Below are positions 24,252 to 36,200 of a stretch of DNA of 64,000 nt, in pieces. The notes beneath the pieces were generated by a model. It was not told the origin of the DNA. It worked only from the letters and a program-made list of their open reading frames with translations, and made no database searches. The position numbers and the translations under genes were made by a program. How positions within the stretch are numbered: position 1 is the stretch's first letter; each line of letters begins with the position of its first letter. This DNA is from UBA1479 sp040216635 (GTDB lineage Bacteria; Pseudomonadota; Alphaproteobacteria; Rhodospirillales; Casp-alpha2): positions 1 to 64,000 of the forward strand of contig JAVJOU010000028.1 in assembly GCA_040216635.1 (NCBI GenBank), read 5' to 3'.

Positions 24252-27200
24252 ATGGTCCTGGTTCGGGCGCAGGAGAGCGAGCACATAGGGTTGGCCAAGA
24301 ACTGGCAATTTCCCAGCAACGGCAAGGAAGCGGAACCGGTCGATTGGAGCGGTCCGGGGTCTTACGTTCTGGATGCAGCGGGAACCGATGCGGTTCACGT
24401 ACCGGACGGCGGTTGGATTCTATCCGCCGAATTCGTCCGCCAAGGACCGGACCTTCTGCTTGTCGGCAAGGACGGATCCAAAGTCCTTATCAAAAGCTTC
24501 TTCAAGTTCGCTGACCCGCCGGATCTGATCACCCCGGACGGGGCCGTCATCAACGGCCCGCTGGCCGTCAAGCTGGCCGGCCCGGCCGCCCCCGGTGTCG
24601 AAGCCCAGGCGGGTCCCGCCGCCGCGACCGAACCGATCGGCAAGATCGTCACCGTCGCCGGCAAGGTCGATGCGACCCGGGCCGACGGCACCAAGGTCGA
24701 ACTCAAGGTCGGTGACCCGGTTTATCAGGGCGATGTGATCGAAACAGGGCCGCTCGGCGCCGTCGGTATGGAATTCGCCGACGAATCCACGTTCTCCCTG
24801 GCCGACAGCGGCCGCATGGTCCTGGATGAAATGGTCTACGATCCGTCGGCGCAAAGCGGCACCTTCGGTGCGTCCATCGTCCAGGGCGCGTTCTCCTTTA
24901 TCTCGGGCCAGATCGCCAAGACCGGCCCCGACAACATGCTGATCAACACACCGACCGCGACCATCGGGATTCGCGGCACGGCGCTGGCCGGACGCGCCGC
25001 GCCAGAAGGCGAGCAAAGCAATTTCACCATCCTGCCCGAAGGCAACTTCGTCGGCGAGGTCGTGATCTCCAACAACGCGGGCACGGTGGTCCTGAATCAG
25101 GCCGGCTCGTCCGTTTCCATCGCTTCCATCAATCTTGCACCGCCGCCGCCCATCGTGATCACGGCGCAGCAGATTCAACAGCAATACGGCAACGTTCTGC
25201 GTCATCTGCCCCCCTCGCCGTCCGGCGGCGAGGAAAATCTCGTGCCGGGCCAACAAGGTTCGAACCAAAGCGGCCCCGAACAGGACCCCTTCGAAGCCCT
25301 GGCCGACAAGATGGGGCAGCTGGACGAGGCCATTGCAACAGGCATTCTGCAACAACAGGCACAAGCCATCGCGCTCGGCAATTTCGCAAAGATCGCCGAC
25401 CTGTTCGCCAACCCGCTGCCTGGCGGGGTTGTGAAGCTACCGCCGGAAACGATCCAGCAAATCTTCCAATCAGAAGGCATTATTTTCAATTCCGCGACCT
25501 TCGATTCGATCAATGACGCCCTGACGCTCCTGAATGCCGCCGCGACCACGGCTGCCAATGCGGAAACGGCGGCCTCGACGGCGGTCAGTTCCCTTTCCGG
25601 TTTCCTTTCGGTCGAAGGCCCGAACGCCGGGTTTTCGGAAACAGATACAGACAGCCTGATCGAAGTCGTCGTCGCGCCGCTTGAGGCCCTGAACGCCGCC
25701 CGCGCCCTGTCCGAAGCCCTGGTCACGATGATCCAGTCGGCGCAGGCCATGCTGTCCCTGTCGGCATCGGGCGGCAGCATCGATGCGGAAACGCTTGCCC
25801 TATTGCGCGAAGCCGTCGGCCTGGACGGTGCTTCGGGCGATAACCTCGTCACGTCCGCCAACGAAATTTCCGCCGTCGTCGATGCGGCCATCGCCACGGC
25901 CACCCTGGCCAAGAACGCCGCCATCGCCGATGCCGCCAACGGCATCGCCAGCGCGCGGACCAAGGCGGCCGAAACCTTCAATAACAACATCAACACACAG
26001 CTTGCCGCCGCCGGGGCACAGACAGCAGACATCAACAACCTGCAAGATGTCGTCAACATCGTCACGACCAAGGTCACGGCGATCCGCGACATCGTCGCCA
26101 CCAAACCGAACCTGCCTTCTGAACTGCTGGCGGTCCTGAACCTTGCGGTCAGTGCAGCTGACGCCGCCGATCAGGCAGCCGCGGCCGCGCAGGGAACGCT
26201 GAATACGACCGACCCCGCCGCGATGATCGCGGCCAAGACCACGGCCATCACCCATTCGCAAACCGTCAACAGCCTGAAGGCACAGGCCATTGCGCAGTTG
26301 GACAGCTTTGTCGCAACCCGCAACATCGACCCGGCCGTCATCAGTAAGTTCCAGCAGGCTGTTCAGGATTCCAATACGGCCGAAAATGCGGCCGACGCAG
26401 CGACGGCCGCAATCGAAGGTGCCTCAGAGGCCCGGGCCGCCGCGCAGGCATTTAAAACCGGCACAGCGCAAGCCGACCTGACCGCGAAACAAGCCGCGAC
26501 CGCCGCCGCGCAAACAACAGCCAACACGGAAAAAGCCGAAGCGACGGCCGCCGCCGATGCGGTCGCAGCCGCGCGTGCCGACCTTGCCGGCAAACTGATC
26601 AACGAAGCCATCGATCAGGCGACATTCGAAGCCTATGAAGACGCTGCGAAAAGCGCTGAAGCCATTCAGAAAGGTGCCAGCGACGGATCGAAGGGCGATG
26701 TGGTCGCGGATAACGACGGCGCGCTGACTTATGTCGTCGATCAATCCAATACGGACATCACGGGCCTCACCCCCGGTGAAAGCACGACCGACTTCTTCAA
26801 GATCGCGGTCGAAAACAGCACCGGCGGGTTTGATCTTTCGATCGTCACCGTCACGATCACGAACGTCGACGGCACGATCACCGTGTCCGACGACGTCACC
26901 ATCACGTCCGGTTCAGGCGACACGCTGACCACGACCACGGGCACCCTGTCCGGTCTCGAGGTCGAAGGCGCGCAGCAAAACATCGGCGAAGCCCTTGCCG
27001 ATCTGGCCACGGCGAATACGGCCCTGACGGCGGCGCAAGACGCCGTCGCCAACAACACGGACCCGACGCAAGCGGCCTCATTGTCGGCCGACCTGGCGAT
27101 CGCGCTGCAAAATCAAGCCAACGCACAAGACGCCGTGGACTTCCAGGAATCGGTCCGTGATCTGTTTCTGGATGCGTCTCAAAAAGCCCAGGCCCGCGCC

Positions 27201-30200
27201 CGGGGCATCGGCGACGGCGACAAGGGCGAGGTTTCCTTCGACGGCGATGGCAACGTCGAATACACACCGGACGCCGATGCCTATTCCGGCGAAGACGACG
27301 GATCGATAACGGACGTCATCTGGGTCGCGCAATCCGCCGGAACGAACCTGTTCAATCTGTTCCAGGTCACCGTGACGGTGGTGAAGAACGGCACGGACCT
27401 GACGGTTCAGGACGCCATCACCGTTTCACCGGCGCTGACCGATGCGGGCGGCACGCCGATCACCAGCCTTGCCGCCCTGGATACCGTGATCGAAGGCACC
27501 GCACAGATCGCCGATGCCTCCGGGGCGATTGCCGACGCCGCGCGCGCCAACGTCGCGCAGTTGGTCACTGATGCGCAAGATGCATTAACGGACTCCCTCG
27601 CCGCGATCGAAGCCCTGTCCCAGGCCCAATCGGCGGAAGCCGAGGCCGAAGGCTATCTTTCCGTCGCCCAGGCAGCGGCGGAAGCCCAGGCCGAAGCGGC
27701 ATTGAACATCGCCGTCGGCAATATCGATACCCTGGCCACTAAGCTTTCGGCGCTGTCCGATGCGATCAACGCCTTCGCCGATGACGCCCAGGCCAATGCC
27801 ATTGTCGGCACCGCCGATAAGGTCGCGGCCAATGCCGCCGCCACATCGGCGCTGCAGGCCTTGCTTGACGCCGCCGTCGACATCGCGGGCTTCGACGTCA
27901 CCGCATTCCTTGCCTCCGACACAGCCGGCGGTAATGCAGACCTTGCCGCCCGCACAGGTATTCTTGACTTCCCTGCCGCTGAAACCAGCAACCCGGCGCT
28001 GCGCACGCAGGTCGCCGCCGCCGAGGCCGAAGTCCGCGACGCCCTTACCCAGTCCTTGCAGGATTACATCGACGAGACCCTGGTCGCTTTGGTCGGTGAC
28101 GGCAATGCATCGAACAACAGCGACGCGGGGGCCGTAGTCGGCGCCGCCGAATTGTCCTATGCCAGCCAGGATGCCGAAGCCGTCGCCGCGCGAAATGCGC
28201 TGGTCGCCTCGGCCCAATCCCAGGCTGCGCGCGCCGAACAACTTCTTGATCTTGCCAAGGCGAAATCCGTCGTCGCCTCCGCCTTGGCCGATTACGCCGA
28301 TTTCATCAATCCCGAGCCGGAAAACCCGGCCGATGCCTTGGCCGCGGCACAGCTTTCCATCAAACAGGAAACCGTCGCCGACGAAGGCTTGATCACGGCC
28401 GGGCCGGGGGCGACCGCCGATACCATCGTGGTCTCCGGCAACGTGCCGAACCAGGCCTTTACCGTGACCTTCACGGCGAACAACGGTGGCGCCACCGCCG
28501 ATAACGACGGTTCGGTCGCCCTGACCACGGCGACCACGGCGACCGGCGTGCAGGTATCGACCCTGACCATTTTGGGCACGCCGGAAATCGGTGATTCCTA
28601 CACGATCACCGTATCGGCCGATTTGGACCCCGATCCAGGCACCACGGTCACGGTCACCGGCACCGTTACGGTCACCGTCGATGCGGATACGGACGCCGTC
28701 GCCGCCCTGCGTGACGCCCTGACACAGGCCCTCAATGTCGAAGAAACGCTGGGCGGCTCCGAAGGACAAGGCGAAGCCGCCGCCCTGGCCGCCGCCGCCG
28801 CCGCCGAAGCGGCCGCCACGAAGGCAGCCGCGGACCTTGCGTCCTATAACCTGGCCCTTGGATATGCCAATGACGCCGTGGCCGATGCCGCGACCGCCGA
28901 TTTCCAGAAGACACTCGCGGCAGAACTGGCCCTGACCGCCCAACAGGCCGAAACCGACGCCGCCGCCGCCGAAGCCGCCGATAACGCGGCCGCCGCAACC
29001 GCGGCCTATAACACGGCACAAACAGCCGCGACCGCAGCCGCCATCGCCCAGGCCGCCGCAGCTGCTGCCGCCGCCTCGGCTGAACAGAACGCCAACCTTG
29101 CCATTCAGGCCGCCGCCGGTGCCGGCAACGTGGTGGTGGGCGGCCAGACGACATCCGCATCCGCCCAGGCGAACCGGGCATCACAGGCGGCATCGAACGC
29201 CGCCGCCGCCGCGGGCGCCGCCCTTCAATCACTGGACAACGCCGACGCTTCAGCCGCCAACGCCAAAGGCTCCGCCGACCTGCAGACGGCAGAAGACCAA
29301 GCGGCCCAGCAAGCTCAGGACGCCGCTGATAATGCCTTGGCGGCAGCCGAGGAAGCCGCCGCCGCCGCCCAGGCAGAAGCGGCAGAGGCCGCAGCGCGCC
29401 GCGCCGCCGAACGCGCCCAGGCCGCCGAAGAAGCCGGCAGACTCGCCGATGAGGCCGAGGCCTTTGCCGACGATGATGACCCGGCAACCCTTGATGCCGC
29501 CCAGGCCGCCGCATCAGCGCAGGCGCTTGCCGCCTCCAACGTGCCAGGTGCCGCCGATCTGGCCGCCGACGCCGCCGAAGCCGCACGCAACGCCGCCAAT
29601 CAGGCACAGACCGCAGCGGATGCCGCACAGACCGCCGCCCTGGGTAATGGACCGGACGCCGCAGCTGCCGCCAACCGCGCGCAGGCTGCGGCAACCGCTG
29701 CCGCGATTTCTGCCGGTGAGGCGGAAGCCGCCGCCGAAGTCGCCGCCAACGCCGATGCGGCCGTCGCAGCCTGGACCTCGGGCGAGGCATCATCGGACCG
29801 GGCAACCACCGCAATTTCCGCCCGTGACGCGGCGGCAGCGGCGGCACGTGCCGCCAGCGCGGCCGAAACGGCGGTCGCCACGGCGGATCAAGCCGTCGCC
29901 GACGCCGTTGCCCCGAACGTTGCCCTGGCCGCAGCCGAGGCAACGGTGGCCTCGCGTCAAGCATCCCTTGCCGAGGTCGTGGAAGAACGTGACGACGCCA
30001 TTGAAGCGGACGGAAATGCCGACGTCACGACCGCCATCGAACAGGTTTGGATCAACGCCGTTGAACAGGCCGAACAGGCCCTGTCGGACGCCCAGGATGC
30101 CCTGGCACAGGCACAGGCCGCCGCCGATGCGGCGAACGAAGCCGTAACCATCGCCCAGGCCAATGCCAATACGGCGTCACAGGCCGCAGCGGAAGCATCG

Positions 30201-33200
30201 GCCCAGGCCGCCGACGCCGCGTCGGCAGCAAGCTTTGCCGCCGCATTCGAAATCAATGCCCAGGGTGCCGCGCAAACCCGCGTCGACAACTTCCTGGACG
30301 ACATGGTGAGTGAAGTCGGCGAAGCCCTGACAACGGCCAAGCAGCAAGCTGCGATTGCCGGCCAGCAAGCCACGCTGGCAACGGCCGCCGCCGCTGAAAG
30401 CACGCTCGATGCCGACGCCGCAACGGATGCGGCCGAAGCCGCCGCCGCTGCCGCACAGGCCGCCCTCGACGCCCTGCTGCAGGCCGCCGCCGATTTGGAT
30501 CTGCCGCTCGCGTCGCAAACGGCCCAGGCGGTCATCAATGCCATCAACACCGCCGCCGACGCAGCCGAAGCACTGGACGATCTGGATTCATCCATCGTCA
30601 CCACGGACAATCTGCGGACGGCGCAGGATGCGGCGGATGCCACGCAGGAAGCCGCCGCCGCCGCGATTAAGGCCGCCGCCGCCTCGGCATTGCAGGCGAT
30701 CAACGCCGCCAACGCAGCCCTTCAGGTGGCACAGTCGCAGGCCGCCGTTGCTTCCGCCGGCGAAGCCGAACGCGATGCCGCCCGTGCCGACGCGGCCGAA
30801 GCCACCCTGGCCCAGGCCAAGGCAGATGCCCAGGCGTCCGCCAATCAGGCCGCTGCAGATGCCGCTGAAGCCGCGTCTGCCCAGGCTGCAGCTCAAACGC
30901 GCGTTTCCGATATTCAAGCCGTCAGCACCGCGGCCACAGCCGCCCGTGCCGCCGCGACCACGGCATCGCAGGCAGCTACGGATGCCTTGGCCAGCTTAAA
31001 CCAGGCGCAGACAGCCCTCACCACTGCGCAGTCGGAAGCCACGGACGCCGCCGCCGCCTTTACCGCCTCGGCTGACGCGCAATCGATCGACCCGGCGGCT
31101 TATCAGTCGGTCAAACAGGCCAACGACCGTGCCCAGGCCGCTCTTCAGGATGCGCTGGATGCCGTAGCCGACGCGCAGGCCGCCTATAATTCCGCCAGCG
31201 ACGCCGCAACCACCGCCAATACTGCCGCGACAACCGCGGAAACCGCCGCCGCAGGCGTGAATTTGGCCGCCGCCCAGGCAGCACTTGCAACAGCCACGTC
31301 CGCCGCCACGGCGGCCCAGACCGCCGCCAACACGGCTGCCGCCGAAGCCACCGAAGCGGCGGGCCGGACAGCAGCCGACGCGTCGCTGGCCGCAATACAG
31401 GCCGCCGCCACATTGGCTCTGGCCGATGCCGCGGCGGCTGAAACGGCGGCCGAAACGGCAGAAACACAGGCCGATACGGCAACAGCAGCCCTGGCCAACA
31501 TACCCCGCGCCGCATCGGCCCGAACCACGGCGCAAGCCGCCGCCGACGAAGCACAAGCCGCCGCCGCCACCGCCGAAGGTGTGGCACAGACGGATACGGT
31601 GACACTCGAAGGCACGGTCGAAAACGGCGATACCTATCGTGTCACCATCGACGGCGATGTGGTCTCGGTCACGGTCAGCGGCGAACAAACCCTGGCCGCG
31701 ATACGCGACGCCCTGGTCCAGGCCATCAATCTGGAAGCCAACGGAGCGACCGATTCCGTGGTCGCCAGCGCGGGCACCGGCGAAGGCACGATCACCCTGA
31801 CGGCCGCCATGCCCGGGATCGGGTTTACGGCAACTGCCAATGCGACCAACGGCGGCGCCAACGATGACCAATCCGCGTCTTCGGCGACGACCGTCGGCAA
31901 CCTGGGCGGCGCCACGCAGGTGGCACAGCTTGACACCGTGACCCTGCAGGGCACGGTGCAGGCCAATGACGTTTATACGGTCGTCATCAACGGCACGACG
32001 ATCGCCGTGACCGTCAGCGACCAGGGTACGTTGGAGGAAGTCCGCGACGCCCTGGTGACCGCGATCAACGGCAGCACCGTCGCGGGCGACGTGACCGCCG
32101 CCGCCGGCGACGACCCGGAAGACCTGACGATCACGTCCGACGTGGCGGGGGTTGCCTTCACGGCCACGGCCAGCGCCACGGACGGCGGCGGCAATACCGA
32201 CAACGCCGCCCAATCCGTGACGACCACGGCCAACCTGCGCGGTGCGGACGATCTTGCCGCCCAGGCGGCGAGCGAAGCACAGGCCGCGGCCAATACCGCC
32301 ACAACAGAAGCGGCCAATGCGGAAAGCGCGGCCCAGACGGCTGCGGCTTCCATCGCCGCCAAGGACGCCAACGACGATGCGGTCACAGCCGCCGATGATG
32401 CGGCGGGCCAAGCCCTTCTTGCGAAACAAGCAGCGGCGAATGCGGCCCTTTATGCCCGCACGGCAAAATCCGTCGGCGACGCGGTCAGCGAGGCCCTAAG
32501 CTCCGGCAGCCCGGACAACAACGACCTTCTCGACGCCATCGAAGCACAGTTGGAAACGACCCAGGTCACGCGCATCACCCTTAACGGTGCGATTGAAGAC
32601 GGTGACATTTATTCGGTCACCATCAACGGCACGACCGTGGCCCTGACCGTCAACGGACAAAATTCGCCGACGGAACTGCGCGACGCCCTGATCGACCTGA
32701 TCAACGATGTCGACAACGCAGACAACCCCTTGAACCAGACGACGGTCGACGACGTCGTGATCGCCACGGCGGGCACGTCATCGAACACCCTTCGTCTGAC
32801 CGCCAAGGCCGGCGGCACGGACGTTACGATTTCCACATCGGCGACCAACGTCAGCGGCGGCACAAACGACCAGAGCGTCACATCCCTGAAATTGATCGAT
32901 GCCGATCAGGTCACGCAGCAGGACACGGTCACAGTCACCGAGGGCCTGACGGTCGCCGACGGTGACAGCTTCACCGTCAATATCGGCGGGGTTGCCGTTG
33001 AGGTTTCGACCACCAACAGCCTGATCAACGTCGACGATGATGCAAACGCCGTCCGCGATGCCTTGGTCACGGCCATCCAAGCCGCCATTGACGGCGGCTC
33101 AATCACCGGGCTGACGGTCGCCGCCGGCACCGATGGACAAGTGGTTCTGACTTCGACGGCCGCCGGCAGCGCCGGAGCGTTTCTGACCGCAGTTCCCGCA

Positions 33201-36200
33201 GGCAGCGCCGCCGCTCTGACCGTGGATGCTGTTTCGAACGGCTCCGTCGCCGACCGTGCCGCCGATGCCGCCGAAATCCAGGGTAATGCGGCACAAACGG
33301 CACTCGACAATGCCAATGATGCCGGAACCAACGCGGGCGATGCGCTCAGCGCCGCCCAGGATGCCGTTGCCCTGCCCGGTGCCGGCAGCGTCGCACAGGC
33401 ATTTCTGACGGATACCCAATCCCAGGTTACGGACACCAATGCCGCCATCGCATCGGCCGTCCGCGATGCCGCCGCCGCCGCACAATCCGCCGCCAATGCC
33501 CAGGCCCAGGCCGATCTGGCCGGTGCCGACGTGGGCGCCATCGCGACCGCCATCGCGGCCGCCAACAACGCCACCATTCTGGCCGCGGACGAAGATGCCG
33601 ACACCGCCGCCGAAGCCGCCGAAGCCGCCTTCACACAGGCAACCGCCAGCGCGACGGCGACCTTGGGGCAAGCTCAAAGCGCGATTTCCGACGGCGCGGA
33701 CATGCTTGAATTGGCGTCGTCCTTTGACCGAATTACCCTGACCGGAACGGCCAGCATCGATGATACGTTCACCCTGATCATCGATCCCACCCCCGACAAC
33801 CTGGCGGACGCCGCTGCGACCATTACCATTACGGTCGGCGCCGATACGGACGGCAGCACGGATCTGGACGACATCCGCGACGCCCTCGTTAATGCCGTCA
33901 ACACGGCAGCGGCGACCGACGGCAACCCCTTGTTTGGTCAGGTCGGTGCATCGGCCAGTGCCGGCGACGGCGCCCTGGTTGTGGCGGCTTCAACCTCGGG
34001 CACGCCCATCGGCGTCACGGCAAATGTTTCCGACACCGTGAATACAGGCGCGGAAAGCGCGTCGACGGCTATCCGTTCCGCGCTATCTCAAGCACAAACG
34101 GCGCAAACGACCATCGACGGTCTATTGTCCGGCGATCTGGGCGATAATGCCGGCACATTGACTTCCGATGCGCTCGACGATGTGGTGACGGCCTTGAATG
34201 CCGCCATTGCCGTGACCCGCCAGCAGGTCAGCATCACCCTGGGCGGCACACTTGAAGCAGGCGACGACCTGTCGGTCACCATCGGCACCGGAACCCCGAT
34301 TGTCATCGAGGTCGGAACCGACACGGACGGCAGCACGGCGCTTGACGATATTCGCGACGCCTTGGTTTCCGCGATCAACGCGGCCGGCGGCAACATGACC
34401 GCCGCTGCTGCATTCCTTGATGGTGAACTGCTGCTGATCGCAGACGATCCCGCCGCCGCCCGGATAACCGTTACCGGATCGGCAAGCAACGCGGATTCCG
34501 ATGCTGCGGCGCCGACGATTTCGGTCTCCAACACCGGGACGGAGGCCGCCCTTCGGGCCCTGGCCAACGGCCTGACCCAGGCTTCCGCCGTTGCCGATGT
34601 CATTCAATCCGCCGTCACCGCGGTCGGCACCGCCGCCGAAACGGCACGGACGGCCGCCGATGGGCTGGCCCCCACGTTCTCGTCCGACACGCTGACGACG
34701 GCAAGCGCCGAAACCATCGTTTCCGCCGCCAACACGCTGGCCAGCCTGACCCTGGACCCGGCCGTTCCGGCGGACGTCGTCACCGCCGCCCAGATATTGG
34801 CGGACATCGCGGAAGCCCAGGTCGCCCCCGCCGAAGACGGCGCCGCCACGACAAATGCCCAGGCAACGATCGCCCTGCAGGCCGCGTTCCAGGCGGCCGC
34901 GGGCCTCAGCCAGTTCGAACAGGCAATCATCAAGGCCCGCAACGAAGCCGATCTGCGCATCAAGCAGGAAGCGCGCGATTCCGCCCCGGTCGCCGGCGAC
35001 GAAACGATCGGTGACGGCGAGACCGACAATGGCGCCCCAGTCGGCGCAAGCGCCGATGGCGACGACGTCGTGCTGGAAGATCAGGCCGTGACCTTCGACG
35101 TGTTGAGCAACGACCTGCGCGCAGACGGCGGCGCCCTGAGCAACGCAACCATCGCTTCGGTCGGCCAACCCACCCACGGCAAGATCACCATCGTACCCGA
35201 GGTCGAGGAATTCAACTTTGATCCGACCTTCAACAACGGCGATCAGATCACCCTGACCATTAATGGGCTCAGCATCACCTATACGCTGCATGGTGAATTG
35301 AACGCCGAACAGAACGCCGCGCTGTTCGCGAACCAGATCAACGGAAACGCCGCGTTATCGGCCGTGGTTTCAGCCGTTTCCGGCAGCCGCGGCGGCGCCC
35401 TGGAATTGACCTCGGCTGTGCCCGGCACGCCGATTGCCGTTTCCGCGACGACCCCGACCAACACCAGCGGATTCACGACGTCAACGACAACTGTGGTGCC
35501 CAACGGGCGCATGACCTACTCCCCGGATGCCAATTACAACGGCATCGACAGCTTTACCTATACGGTGTCGAACGGTGCCACGCCGCCGGCCTTCGATACG
35601 GCGACGGTGACCATCGACGTCACGGCGGTGAACGACAATCCGGATGCCAAGAACGACTTCATCACCACCGCCAACGACACCACGGCGGTCAGCAAGTCGG
35701 CGGCGGCGGGTCTGCTGGCCAACGATACGGACATCGACACGGGCGACAGCCTGAACATCATCAAGGTCAACGGCGGCACCGTCGGCACGCCGATTGCCGT
35801 GACCCTGACCTTGCCGGACAATTCGACGGCCCAGGCCCAGGTCACGGTCAATGCGGACGGCAGCTTCACCGTCGACCCGAACGGCCAGTTCAATCAGCTC
35901 GCGGTGGGTCAATCGGCGACCGGCACCCTGACCTACACTGTTTCCGACGGCAACGACGGCACGGATGACCAGACGATCAGCCATGTGGCGACAACCGGAA
36001 ACATCACGGCGGTCAGCCAGGTGGATACAGTCACCCTGACGGGCTCGTATTCTGCATCCGATACGCTGAGCGTCACGGTCGAAGGCCATACGGTCACCTT
36101 CGTGGTTCCCTCGGGTGCCACACCGGCCAGCGTGCGCAGCGCCTTCATCAATGCGATCAACGCCAATTCGAACGTCAATTCGATCGTCACGGCATCAAAC

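Noticed and set aside
24212..24514. A short plus-strand frame overlapping the adhesin start
   Set aside because: It overlaps the N-terminal module in another frame, is Gly/Arg/Ser-rich, and ends inside the adhesin.
24590..24640. LapG-type cleavage motif near PAAPG and PAAAT
   Set aside because: Neither matches (T/A/P)AA(G/D), and no LapG/LapD genes are present in the window.
27585..29964. Long minus-strand frames opposite the Ala-rich region of the adhesin
   Set aside because: GCC/GCG-rich Ala codons lack stop codons in other frames. The products are Gly/Arg-rich with no ribosome-binding site or domain logic.
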